Assembly: GCA_019925795.1 (NCBI GenBank)
Contig: CM034304.1
Span: forward strand, 21,468,228-21,532,227
Origin: Dendrobium chrysotoxum
Lineage: Eukaryota > Streptophyta > Magnoliopsida > Asparagales > Orchidaceae
Length of the DNA stretch: 64,000 nt
Direction of reading: 5' to 3'
The translations under genes and the position numbers were made by a program. The first letter of the stretch is position 1. Each line of letters starts with the position of its first letter. Shown in pieces: positions 35,031 to 45,393 of this stretch. The notes under the pieces are model-generated. The model ran no database searches. It saw nothing but the letters and a program-made list of their open reading frames with translations, and had not been told where the DNA came from.

Positions 35031-36414
35031 TTCTGATGAATAATAATTTTTTATTTATCCTTTTTTATTCTGCTTCTGTTAGTTAGCTGTTTGATTTGAT
35101 TATTTACTTTCTGTTATTTTTATTCTTTCTGCTGATTTCTATTTTAGCCTAGATGTTAGTTTGATTTGAGTATTTATTTTGATGCGATTTCCTACCAGTT
35201 TTTATCTACTGGTTCATCTCTTTTATTTATTATTTTATGCTTTTCAAAATCCGATCACTGCTCACTACTTCTAATAAACTGGATTTCTAACTGAGAGTTT
35301 TACCTTATTTTTATTTTGAAGTTGGTAAATAGTGATTGATTCCACTGGATCTTTTAAAGGGAAGAAATATTAATGATTGTTTCTCTTTCTCTAACTCCTT
35401 TACTGGTGTAATATTTTCTTTTGGATAAAAATCTTCTTCAAAATTAAAATATTAATTTTTGAAATAGAGATTTATTTTATCTTCCTACAGTAATCTACCT
35501 CATATGAATAGTATTTTCAAAGTCTTGAGTCATTATTATGATTTTCTAAACCAAGTGATTGCACTTATCATACGATGTATGGTTTTTATTTTGTGAATTA
35601 CTCTTCCTTATTGTAGAGAGCAAGCTTTGGCGTCTCTTATGTCTGGAAGATAACTTTACAGCTGAGATTCTTTAATAATTTTAAGAGAGAGAAAGCTTAA
35701 AAAAATGCACAGTGCGCCAAACAAATTGAAAAAGAGGCACAAAATGAGCTCAAAGCTGAAAAGATGCAAAATATCGTCAAACTAAAAGATACACAAAGTA
35801 TATCAAAAATCAAAAGATGCGCAAAGCGCCAGACTAATTTAAAAAGAGGCACAAAATGAGCCCAACCAAGCTTTCTTCCCTTTCAGATCGTTAAATATCT
35901 TAGAAAAATCTGTGCGCCACTTAATATTTTTAAAAGCTTGAGTGTGAAAATCCTGATTTTTGATTTATTACTTTGTAATACTATTATATCAGATATTTTT
36001 CTGGAATGAGGCTTGAAAGGATCTCTTTTCGAATCTAATTTCTTTTCTTCTGAATTAGATTTTTATTTTGAAAGGATTTGTATCTATAAGGTGTCCGAGG
36101 TGGGAGTTACGAAAGTCAATTTTCCAACTTTTTTTGGATTTCAACATTGTCAATCATCTTCTTATTGGCTTTTGAATTGAAAATTAGGAGAAATTCTTTT
36201 TACTGGAGCTGATCAAAAAAAAAGGGGGAGTAGTAAGTCTTGCGGTTTTGGAATTATATGGGTTTTATTATTTTTATATGTTGTCTTTCTCTTTTTGAGA
36301 TGTCAAAAGGGGGAGTAGTAAGTCTTGCGTTTTGGATTAGTTCAGTGATTTTGTATTATTCACCTATTGTTAAATTCCTATTTTTGAAATTTTTAACAAA
36401 TGTTTGTCATCATC
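35031..36414 (+). other. Copia A 3' non-coding region with sub-repeats
   Basis: 1.4 kb between RNase H and the PPT, with no envelope-like frame. Two copies of a module containing 'aaaaagaggcacaaaatgagc' lie at about 35743 and 35851, with related 'aaaagatgc.caaa..gcc' words between. A duplicated PPT-like segment follows (36218-36330). The same module set occurs, inverted as expected, in Copia B (40975-41170), so it is a conserved part of this family's 3' region. Confidence 0.75.
36218..36330 (+). repeat. Duplicated polypurine-like segment upstream of the true PPT
   Basis: 'aaagggggagtagtaagtctt' plus 'gcg.ttttgga' occurs at 36221 and again at about 36306, an 85-86 bp tandem duplication. Together with the PPT at 36415 this gives three G-rich purine tracts in about 200 bases. 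Confidence 0.85.
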
Positions 36415-36427
36415 AAAAAGGGGAGAT
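36413..36427 (+). other. Polypurine tract of Copia A
   Basis: AAAAAGGGGAGA-T directly precedes the 3' LTR. This is the normal Copia plus-strand primer site ('aaaaggggGAGAT|TGTT'). Confidence 0.9.
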
Positions 36428-38105
36428 TATTACAAATTTGGTTTCAATGACTATAATTTTGATGATAGCAAACATCTCTGGTTCTTGTTGACTTTCTAAT
36501 CTTTCAGGTACACAGGATCAATTATAAGTTTAAGCCAGTTAAAGAATGAGTCAGTCTGTATTTTAATTCAGGTCCAATGTACTGGTTTTTATTTTTCTTG
36601 AGTCAATTGTAATGTAACTGATCCCCTAGCTAAGTAACCTTGCACACACACACTCAGGAGGAGAGCTTGAGTGAATTAGAGTTTATGTTTAATTTTTGTT
36701 CAGATCGTCCTAGATGATATTCACATCATACAGGACGATCCAGTGATAAAAGAAACCCTAATTAAGGTGACCAAGTTAAGTGTATCTGATTAAGCAGATC
36801 GTCCAGGACGATCAATACATCGTATAGGATGATATGCTCAAATTAGAAATTCTCAGCCGCTAGATCAAGTTAGGAAAATTTTATTTTTAGAGATTTGATC
36901 TGATCGTCTCGAACGATATGTATATCATCCTGGACGATCCAGTATAATCATGCCTAAATTAGTCTAGTGATCAAGAAAAGTAATTAATATTTAATTAATA
37001 CGATCACATCGTCCGGGATGATCATGATCGTTCAGTGTCTTTCAGCTATACGTCCAGAGCGGTGCTCAGGATGATTTTGGCACTTTTTGCTCTAATCAGA
37101 CAGGACGATATAAGTATCGTCCTGGACGATCAAGTCATTTTTGGATCGTCCAACACAAGTTCCTATGGACGACCAGAGCAGTCTTCTGGATGAAATTCCT
37201 GGATTTACACTAATCGTCCCGAACGATCGCAGAATCGTACGGGACTATCTGATCAACTTTTTCTACTGATCGTCCAGAAGAGCCAAATCATCCAAGCTGA
37301 AATAGGTGATTTTGAACTAATCATATAGGATGATTCTTGCCGACCAGTTGAGATTTAGGGCAATTTTAGAGCCCTCATTTAATAGATATTTTTCTTCCAA
37401 CAAGAAAAATCTTTTGCCACTTTCCTTACCCGAGAAACCCTAGATAGAGAGAGTTTTGGAGAGAGAGAGAGGATCTTGTAAGGGGGAGTTTGTGAGGGAT
37501 TCACAAAGGTTGCTCCAAGTAAGGATCAGAGTCATCTTCTCCGCTCGTCGTCTCTTATCTTGTTGGTGTCTCTTGGGAGGATCGTCGGTAAGAAGATCCG
37601 GGTTCTCTGCCCGCTTCAGGAGGAAGCGAAATGAGTTCATGTTCTCTACCTGCTTCAGGAGGAAGCGAAAGGAGTCCGAGATTCTCTGCCTGCTTCAGGA
37701 GAAAGGGAAAGGAGGTTAGGTTCTCTGCCTCACCATGTCGGTGGAAAGGAGTTTTTGTACAGGCTTCTCTGCCTTGCTGTGGGAGCAGAAGGAGAGTCAC
37801 TTTAGTTTAGTGCAATACCCGGAGGGGAGGCTCCGGGGAGTGGACTTAGGTCAAGTTGACCGAACCACTATAAAATTTGGTGTGTTCTTTCTGATTACTT
37901 TCTGCACTTCAGTTTTTTGTGATTAACTACTTGGGTGAAATCTGTATTTGATCTTTTCGTTTGTGTGTTTTACTTGTTTTCGCTGCAAATTATCGAAAAG
38001 ATTTTTTACTGTTGCTCTCAAATTTTTAAATAACCAATTCACCCCCCCCTCTTGGTTAGCCTCGGGACTAGTTCATCAGGGCTTCACATCCCTATCGAAC
38101 TTTCA
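36428..38105 (+). repeat. 3' LTR of Copia A
   Basis: Homologous to 28419-30117 and ending ACTTTCA before the TSD. Its first bases are TATTACA where the 5' LTR has TGTTGCG: three G-to-A changes in seven bases at the inner edge. It differs from the 5' LTR by whole 21-bp palindrome units: it has one extra near 36903-36923 and lacks one near 37020 and one near 37325. Confidence 0.95.
36710..37335. repeat. Paired palindrome array (Copia A 3' LTR)
   Basis: Same array as in the 5' LTR. Clear example: units at 36903-36917 and 36924-36938, starts 21 bases apart, where the 5' LTR has a single unit at 28895. Confidence 0.9.
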
Positions 38106-38110
38106 ATATG
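38106..38110. repeat. TSD (right copy, ATATG) of Copia A
   Basis: Identical to 28414-28418. Confidence 0.95.
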
Positions 38111-38503
38111 TGTCAAAATCAAAGCTATTATAATGGAACCATTAGGCTCTCTCTGACCTGAGGATAGTCTCTCTGCCAAAAAATAAGAACTACTGCCTTA
38201 TATTGGATGATCTCTCAAAAAATAGACAACGTGGAACAGTCCTCGGTCTCACTCTAGATCAGATTAAACTCTTAAATCAAGGCTTAGAATGTCAGTCAGG
38301 TCCTACTTGTGGACACTCAACTACCATATGTCCAACTCGCCCACACTAAAAACACTATCTTTTCACCTTATAACACTAACCAAAATATCATTTTCCATAA
38401 CTGCAACACACATGTGATCCATTGACATAACCAGAACTAACCACACTGCCACTACCAAAAACTTCCACTGATACATGCTGTCCACCTCTCCTAGACTCTC
38501 CAA
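38106..38503 (-). pseudogene. Gypsy 1 gag C-terminus with zinc knuckles
   Basis: On the minus strand, 38354-38311 reads CF-stop-CGRVGHMVVEC, which fits CX2CX4HX4C exactly with one internal TAG. Just upstream (about 38412-38366) is a second Cys-rich motif, CCSYGK.YFG.C, matching the tandem knuckle arrangement of Tekay-type gag. A Gly/Ser-rich linker (GSGSVVSSGYVNGS) precedes them. Downstream, QVGPD and a basic segment lead toward the protease, which is now beyond Copia A. Copia B separates this piece from the gag N-terminus at 44446. Confidence 0.85.
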
Positions 38504-40209
38504 TAAAAGTTTGTGAGGGGTGTTAAACCCTATAGAACTAGTCCTTAGGCTAACCAAAAGGGGGGGTGAATTGGATATTTAAAACCCTCTTTAAACAAAA
38601 AGAAAAATCTTTTTTTATCTTATAGCAGAAATAAATTAAATCAATAATAAAAAGATAAATCAAAGATTTCACCAAAGTAGTTAATCACAATAAAAATAAA
38701 GTGTGAAAAATTAAAATGTGAAAATAATAAAATGAAAGAACACACCAAATTTATAGTGGTTCGGTCCAACCTGACCTGCGTCCACTTCCTAGAACCTTTT
38801 GTTCTAGGTATTGCACTAAATATTTAGTGACTCTCCTTTAGCCCTCACAGCTAGGCAGAGAAGCCCTTACAAAATCTCTTTCACCTCCCTCGGTGCGGCA
38901 GAGAACCTGTAATCTTTTTCACCCTCCTGGTGAGGCAGAGAACTTAGATTCTTTTTTCACCTTCCTGGTGAAGGAAGTGAACCTGGTCCTTTGACACCAA
39001 AGAGATCTTCTTCTTTCTAAAACTTCCCTTAAGATAAACCATGAATCCGATGGTACTAAGGTGCAAGCTTGCCATAGCAACCGTGTGAAACCCCCTCCAC
39101 GGTCCCTTAAAACCCCCTCAAAGGATCTTCTCCCTCTCTCAAACTCCACCTTTTTCTCTCTCCTTTTCAAGGCTCTATCTTCAAGCCTTCTCTAGAAAAA
39201 TGAAGCCTCAATGGTAGCCAAATACACTTATCAAGTTCCTTGAGAAAGCTTAAATAGAAGGCTTAAAAAACCCTATAAAATCAATTATGGTGGCAAAGAT
39301 CTTTCAGGATGATCACAGGATCGTCCAAGATGATGTGCTTAAATAAAGGGCTTCAGAAAACCCTATAAACTCAATTCTGCCACCAAATATCATCCAGTAC
39401 GATCTAAGGATCATCTAGGATGATGTGTAGAATTTGACCTGATAGGCTTGGACGATATCTGGATAGTCCAGGATGATCAGTTCAAATTTGTACAGATTGT
39501 CAAGTACGATATTGGGGATCATCCTGGATGATTAGAAGATAAATTATGGTATTTCATTTGGGACAATTTAAGAAAATTAAATATATTAGCAAACATCATC
39601 TAGTATGATATATAGATTATCCAAGATGATCTGATTGAATAATTTAACCATAATTAGACCCCTAATCACAAGATCAATTTATGCATGATTTGTATTGATC
39701 ATCCAATATGATAGATATCTTCCTTGATGATTAGAATAAAATTTGAATCTTAAAACCTTGCCTAAATTATCATTGGCAGCTAATTTCTATGATTATAAAG
39801 GATCATCCTGGATGATGGAAATCATTCAATATGATTAGTTCAATGAGCTGATCATCCCGATCGATCAACATCGTCCAGTATGATTAGTTCAAAAAATTAA
39901 ACTTCTAATTTTGAATTGATCTCACTCCCTTGAGTTTGTGTGTGCATGGTCACCAAACTAGCAAACACCTTTACATGACTCAACTCAAGAAATAAAAAAT
40001 TTCATCAATGAATATTATAGACTCTTTATAGGAATAACCTATTTTACCCTATCTTGAGCTCTGATTCTTCATTGGATGGTGCATGGTGTTCCTGAAATAT
40101 TAGTATACACATAAACAAGTATAGAATAAAAATACTATGAGACATAAAGATGTGAGCCATAATATTTGTTATCATTAAAAATATAAACTCATGAGCTCGA
40201 GTCATAATA
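38504..40209 (-). repeat. 3' LTR of Copia B
   Basis: Homologous to 42805-44445. The plus-strand left end carries the family's terminal block in reverse (TTAGCC-type sequence and the C-run). The inner edge, read on the minus strand, is TATTATGACTCGAG against TGTTGCAACTCGAG in the other LTR. It is related to the Copia A LTR in the terminal block, the ~38-bp repeats and the palindrome array, but is otherwise well diverged. Confidence 0.9.
39305..39885. repeat. Palindrome array (Copia B 3' LTR)
   Basis: Degenerate 15-bp units of the ATCRTCC-N-GGAYGAT type. The pair at 39442 and 39463 shows the same exact 21-base offset as in Copia A. Confidence 0.8.
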
Positions 40210-40222
40210 ATCTCCCCTTTTT
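40210..40222 (-). other. Polypurine tract of Copia B
   Basis: On the minus strand, AAAAAAAGGGGAGAT abuts the 3' LTR, the same arrangement as in Copia A. Confidence 0.88.
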
Positions 40223-41760
40223 TTATGATGGCAAATATTACTGGTAAAGTTTATAAAATAAAAGTATTTACTCCTAATCTCCCCCTCACTAAAATAAAAA
40301 TAGGGGAAAACACAATTTTTTATGTTTTTAACTTTTATTTTTAAATAAAAATAAATAAAATAAAATAAATAACTAGATAAAAAAATAAACTAAATAAATA
40401 TAATAAAAAATAATAGTACATTCAAATACAATACAAATATAATAGGTTATGCTTTAGAAGTACGTTCTCCCCTTTTGGCATTATTAAAAAGAAGAGGAGC
40501 ATTGAAAAAAAATAAAATAGAAAAAATAGACAAAAAGATCTAACAGTCCTTGATCTGGTGAAGGTTATGCTTTAGAAGAATTAGTATGAAATATCAAAAA
40601 TTTTCTTGAAATAAGAAAGTTAGCTCTTGATTTTATTTAAAAATTTAGTAAGACATGTATTGACCACGCATAATCTCATAAAGGTTAGAGATTCAGAAAT
40701 TGTTAATCTAAGCTAAGGTTTCTTAAGAGCAAAAAAAACTTTTTAAAGCAAATATCTATATCAAAGAATAAATTTAAGAAGAAAATAAATCTTTTCAAAA
40801 CTCCTTTCATGAAATATATTTAATAAAAGATTAATGCAAAAAGGTGAATCAAAAGTCATGATTTTTAAACTCAAGTATCAAAAATATCAATAGATATAAG
40901 AGTTTTCTTAAAATTTAAGAAATACAAGAAAGGTATTTAAAAAAAGACGTATAAGAAAGGTAAGCTAACTTATTATGGGCTCATTTTATGCCTCTTTATT
41001 AGTTTTTGGCACACTTTACACATCTTTTAATTTTTAATACACTTTATGTATCTTTTTATTTTGGCGACATTATGCATCTTTTAATTTTTAATAGACTTTA
41101 CGTATCTTTTTATTTTGACAATATTGCGCATCTTTTCAGCTTTAGGCTCATTTATGCCTCTTTTTTTTACAAATATGCTTCCTTTCTATCATTTTAAAAA
41201 TTAAAGAAAACCCAATCTAGTGATAAAAACAAACAACTAATTAAGAAAATAATGAAGTGGATTCAACAACTTACAAAAGATCCCTATGAGATAGAAAAAT
41301 GTAGGGAGATGAAAAAGTTTAATTTTAAATTTTAATTTATAATTTAATGAATATTTTGAATCAAAAGTGAAATAGGCTTATTAAAAAAATGAGATAGAGA
41401 GATAAAATCATGAGTTTCCTTCATTTGATTGATTTTAGAGAAGTCAACCATAACTTACATCAAAATTTTAAGAAAAATAGAAGGTAAATTTTTCATTTTT
41501 AGAAAAAATAATCTTTAAAAAATGATTTGATTTTCTAAAGCGCATACAAAATAAAATGTGATGTATGTGTATTGATCAAAGAAACTACACAAATAATATG
41601 GAGACTAAAGAAAAAATATAAAAATTAAAAAATAAAATACAAAGAAAACACAGAAAATAAACAAAAATACAATGAATAAAAATGGACACACACACAAAAA
41701 TAACAAAAATAAATAAACATATAAGCAAGGCTTTAAACATCATTTTGCTCCTAATCTGAT
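40223..41760 (-). other. Copia B 3' non-coding region with sub-repeats
   Basis: AT-rich and without coding potential. Between about 40975 and 41170 are inverted equivalents of the Copia A modules ('gctcattttatgcctcttt' twice; 'gcatcttttaatttttaata' repeats). This places the internal deletion between the gag C-terminus near 41760 and these repeats. Confidence 0.7.
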
Positions 41761-42746
41761 GATTCATAAGCTAGGTATGCCCAAGAGATTTTTTGCTTTT
41801 CATTACTTGCCTTTTTTATAATTTGCTTAGCTTTATCCTTTTCCTTTGCAGGAAGAGTTTTCAAATTAGGGCATTAATTTTTTATATGCCCAAGTTTCTT
41901 ACATCCAAAGTAAATAATGTCAGAAGAAATCTTAATATTCTTATCATTTTTACCTTTATTCTACTTTTGTTGATGCTTATGCTTATGCTTTAGTAGGCTT
42001 TCTAATTTACTCATTATTGATGCTAATTTTTCATTTCATCCATGTCTTCAATGTTTAGCACTTTCATTTTACCTGTATCCACAAGTCTTTGACTCACAGT
42101 TTGCTCATAGGCAATAAATGAGCCAATCAGATTATCAATAGAATATTCATTCAAATTTTTTGATTCACAAATAGCAACAATTTTGGCATAAAACTTATCA
42201 AGTAGACAACATAAAATTTTATTGATCTTTTTAAAGTTTGAAAATTCTTTACCTAAAGTATATAATAATATCACAATTTGGGTAAACCTAGTATACATAT
42301 CTAAGATCATCTCATAAGGTTTCATACAAAAAAGTTCATAATTATGTATTAGAATATTCAGCTTAGATTGCTTAACTTCACTAGTACCTTCATATATAAT
42401 ACATAGTTTATCCCAAAATTTCTTGCCAGTAGTGCATGTGGATACTAACATATAATCTTCATAATTTAAAGCACAGAAAAAAATAGTTCAAATATTTAGT
42501 ATTTAATTGAGCATTGACTTATTCTATTCTACTTCACTCAAAAAAAGAAATATCAATTTTAATTCCATCTATAACATGTGATGGTATAGAATAAGCAGTT
42601 TGAATCATATGCCACATTAAATAATGTATTGATTTTGAGAAAATAGACATGCACATTTTTTAAAAATTAAAAGAAATATTTTCAAATAAAGGTTATCGGA
42701 TGATTGAATATCCTTCTACAATATTACGATTTCCAAAATTAGTCAT
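41761..42746 (-). pseudogene. Copia B gag remnant
   Basis: The likely start is the ATG read from 42746 (TNFGNRNIVEGYSI), parallel to the Copia A gag start and at similar distance from the PBS. A stretch of 142 codons (42451-42023) carries the UBN2-type core: TCTTGKKFWDKLCIIYEGTSEVKQ..LNILIH, FTQIVILLYTLGKEF, NLIGSFIAYEQ. Further along, near 41920-41870, YFGCKKLGHIKN-stop-C is a decayed zinc knuckle. The resemblance to Copia A gag is clear through this region, after which similarity ends at the deletion. It is broken by stops upstream of the core and after it. Confidence 0.88.
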
Positions 42747-42790
42747 TAATTAAAATTCAAAAGTTTTCAATTACTTCATTTATGAATCCC

Positions 42791-42802
42791 GCTCTGATAT
42801 CA
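42791..42802 (-). other. Primer binding site of Copia B
   Basis: On the minus strand this is TGATATCAGAGC, one change from the initiator tRNA-Met site TGGTATCAGAGC. Two bases separate it from the LTR, as in Copia A. Confidence 0.88.
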
Positions 42803-42804
42803 CT

Positions 42805-44445
42805 TAAAGGTTTTTCAGGGGTGTTAAACCCTATAGAACTTGTCCTTATGCTAACCAAGAGGGGGGTGAATTGGATATTTAAAAACTTCTTTAAACAAAA
42901 AGAAAAATCTTTTCTATCTTATAGCAGAAACAAATTAAATCAATAATAAAAAGATAAATCAAAGATTTCACCCAAGTAGTTAATCGCAGTAAAATAAAAG
43001 TGTGAAAAATTAAAATGCAAAAATAATAAAAGGAAAGAACACACCAGATTTATAGTGGTTCGGTCCAACTTGACCTACATCCACTCCCCAAAACCTCCCA
43101 TTTCAGGTATTGCACTAAACCTTTAGTGACACTCCTTTAGCCCCCACAGCTAGACAGAGAAGCACTTACAAAATCTCTTTCACCTCTCCTAGTACGGTTG
43201 AGAACCTGAAATCTTTTTCACCCTCATAGTGAAGGCAGAGAACCTGGTTCTTTGACACCAAAGAGAACTTCTTCCTCCCAAAACTTCTCTTAAGATAAAC
43301 CTTGAATCCGATTGTACTAAGGTGTAAGCTTGCCGGAGCAACCATGTGAAACCCCCTCCACACTCCCTTGAAACCCCCTCCAAGGATCTTTTCCCTCTCT
43401 CAAACTCCACCCTTTCCTCTCTCTCTTTCAAGGCTCTCTCTTCAAGTTTTCTCCAGAAAATGAAGCCTTAATGGCTGCCAATAACACTTACCAAGTGCCT
43501 TGAGAAAGCATAAATAGAGGGCTCCAAAAAACTTAGAAAATTAAATATGATAGCAAAGATCGTCTAGGACGATCGCAGGATCATCCAGGATGATGTGCTT
43601 AAATAAAGGGCTTCAGAAAATCCTAAAAACACAATTTTGATGCTAAATATCATCTAGTATGATCTAAGGATCATCCAGGATGATGTGTAAAATTTGACTT
43701 GATAGTCCTGGACGATATCTGGATATCCAGGATGATCAGTTCAAATTTATATCGATCGTCCAATACGATATTGGGGATCGTCCTGGATGATTAAAAGATA
43801 AATTATGGTATTTTGTTTGGGATGATTTAGGATAATAAAATATGTCAACAAACATCATCCAGTATGATATACAGATCCAGGATGATCTGATTAAATAATT
43901 TAAATATAATTAGTCCCCTAGTTATAAGATTAATATATGCATGATTTGTATTGATCGTCTAGTACAATGGATATCATCCTAGACGATTAGAACAAAATTT
44001 GAATCTTAAAATCTTGCATAAATTATTATTGGCAGCTAATTTCCATGATCATAAAGGATTGTCTAGTATGATTAGTTCAATGAGCTGATCATCCCGGACG
44101 ATTGAAATTGTCCAGTATGATTAGTTTAAAAATTAAACTTCTAGTTTTAACTTGATCTCTCTCCCTTGAGTGTGTGTGTGTGCATGGTCACCAAGCTAAC
44201 AAACACCTTTATAGGACTCAACTCAAAAAATCAAAAATTACATCAATGAATATTACAGACTCTTCACAGCATAACCTATTCTACCCAATCTTGAGCTCTG
44301 ATTCTTCATTAGATGGTGTATGATATTCTTGAAATGTTAGTATACACATAAATAAGTATAGAAGAAAATAATAGGATATATAAAGATGTGAGCCATAATA
44401 TTTATTATCATCAAAAATATAAACTCATGAGCTCGAGTTGCAACA
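42805..44445 (-). repeat. 5' LTR of Copia B
   Basis: On the minus strand it starts TGTTGCAACTCGAG at 44445 and ends at 42805, adjacent to the PBS. It contains the palindrome array (43557-44110), a TATA-like CTATTTA near 43510 on the minus strand, and the GA-rich and short-repeat zones seen in Copia A. Confidence 0.9.
43557..44110. repeat. Palindrome array (Copia B 5' LTR)
   Basis: Pairs at 43559/43580 and 43649/43670 again start exactly 21 bases apart. Further decayed single units follow toward 44110. Confidence 0.85.
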
Positions 44446-45369
44446 TATAGGTCTAAACCTATAACTTTTCCCAGAATAGCTACTACTAGATGTCTCACCA
44501 CCAAATCTCTTTCTACTAGTATTCAATCTCTATTGAGTAGTTGCTAGATTATTCTCAATCAGATGGGCACCCTCTATAAGCTCAAAAAAATTAAAAATAT
44601 AAAATGGAGCTAAGGACTAGCTCAAACTATCTCAAAATCCCCTTAAATATCGGTTGCAATTCTTAGGAGAGTTAACAAGTTGTGGAGCATACCTGACTAA
44701 ACTAGTACACTCTACCTTGTATTATTAAAGGTTCTTAATCCCCTAAACTAACCTCAAAAAAGTCTCATATATCTGATATATGTAGAAGGTGGTATGAACC
44801 AGGCTTTAAATACATCAGAAAGTTCCTCCCAACTAATCAAGGATTTCAGTCTCTCTTAAAACTTCTTCTTCTGCTAACCCATCCACCAGTATTATTATCT
44901 CCATATAGTAAATAAAATAACTAATGGTACCTTCCTCTCCATAAGACACTACATATCATCAAAAGTTTTCTTTAGTCTCCTTAACCAATCCTTTACTACT
45001 ATGGGCTTAAGGTCTCCCTCAAATCTTAGAGGTTTAAAACCTTATCAATATCTATAGATGTTGATCTATCTCATTAGATAGAACAACACCTTTGTGCCTC
45101 ACCCATCAACTAGGCTAATATACTATCAAATTTATAAAATAATATTAAAATTGACTATAGGAGTAGTAATATGTATAGGTGCTTCCTTACTGGCACTCTA
45201 TCTGTCTATCATATCTTGGTATGAGAGATCCATAATCATATAAAATACTCAACTAGACATATATGCACATAAAAATAAATATGAATAAATGCCTAAATAG
45301 ATCCAAAATCACCTCATTAGACTCATAGATCATTTTTTATTGCTCCATTTCATGATCAATTTCCAAAAC
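44446..45369 (-). pseudogene. Gypsy 1 gag N-terminal and core region
   Basis: Minus-strand translation across frames shows the retrotransposon gag core: DWLRRLKKTFDDM, then ISWEELSDVFKAWFIPPS near 44850-44800 (the usual 'TWE.F...F...YFP'). Close to 44500-44446 is KRFGGETSSSSYSGKSYRFRP, the basic Ser-rich linker ahead of the zinc knuckles now at 38503. Multiple stops and frame changes are present. The region between about 45250 and 45369 is the untranslated leader. Confidence 0.78.
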
Positions 45370-45375
45370 TATTAC

Positions 45376-45387
45376 TTTGATACTAAA
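45376..45387 (-). other. Primer binding site of Gypsy 1 (decayed)
   Basis: On the minus strand TAGTATCAAAGTAATAG follows the LTR by about 8 bases and resembles TGGTATCAGAGC, the initiator tRNA-Met site used by many plant Gypsy elements. Confidence 0.65.
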
Positions 45388-45393
45388 AATGCT

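Larger units (their letters stand above)
28419..38105 (+). mobile_element. Copia A: structurally complete Ty1/Copia element, SIRE/Maximus-like, coding-dead
   Basis: The 9.7-kb element has both LTRs (28419-30117; 36428-38105), an iMet-type PBS, gag, protease, integrase, RT and RNase H in Copia order, a 1.4-kb 3' non-coding region, a PPT, and a perfect ATATG TSD. It is inserted between the gag zinc knuckle and protease of Gypsy 1. By-eye LTR difference is several percent, so it is not recent. The long gag with a coiled coil between two zinc knuckles, the IN/RT sequence style and the long LTRs suggest the SIRE/Maximus lineage; lineage is inference. Confidence 0.95.
38504..44445 (-). mobile_element. 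Copia B: internally deleted, non-autonomous relative of Copia A
   Basis: Two LTRs (38504-40209 and 42805-44445) in the same orientation enclose only 2.6 kb. The PBS, a gag remnant, the 3' sub-repeats and the PPT are present, but protease, integrase, RT and RNase H are wholly absent. It splits Gypsy 1 gag, whose reading resumes on both sides. No matching TSD was found: TCCAA on the left against TATAG on the right, so one flank has mutated or rearranged. Confidence 0.9.

Noticed and set aside
35031..36414. Envelope-like ORF expected in some SIRE-type Copia elements
   Set aside because: No frame of useful length with a signal or transmembrane segment is present here; only an 83-codon stretch over the duplicated purine tracts.
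38499..44450. Target-site duplication for Copia B
   Set aside because: Flanks TCCAA and TATAG do not match in either orientation, so none is claimed.
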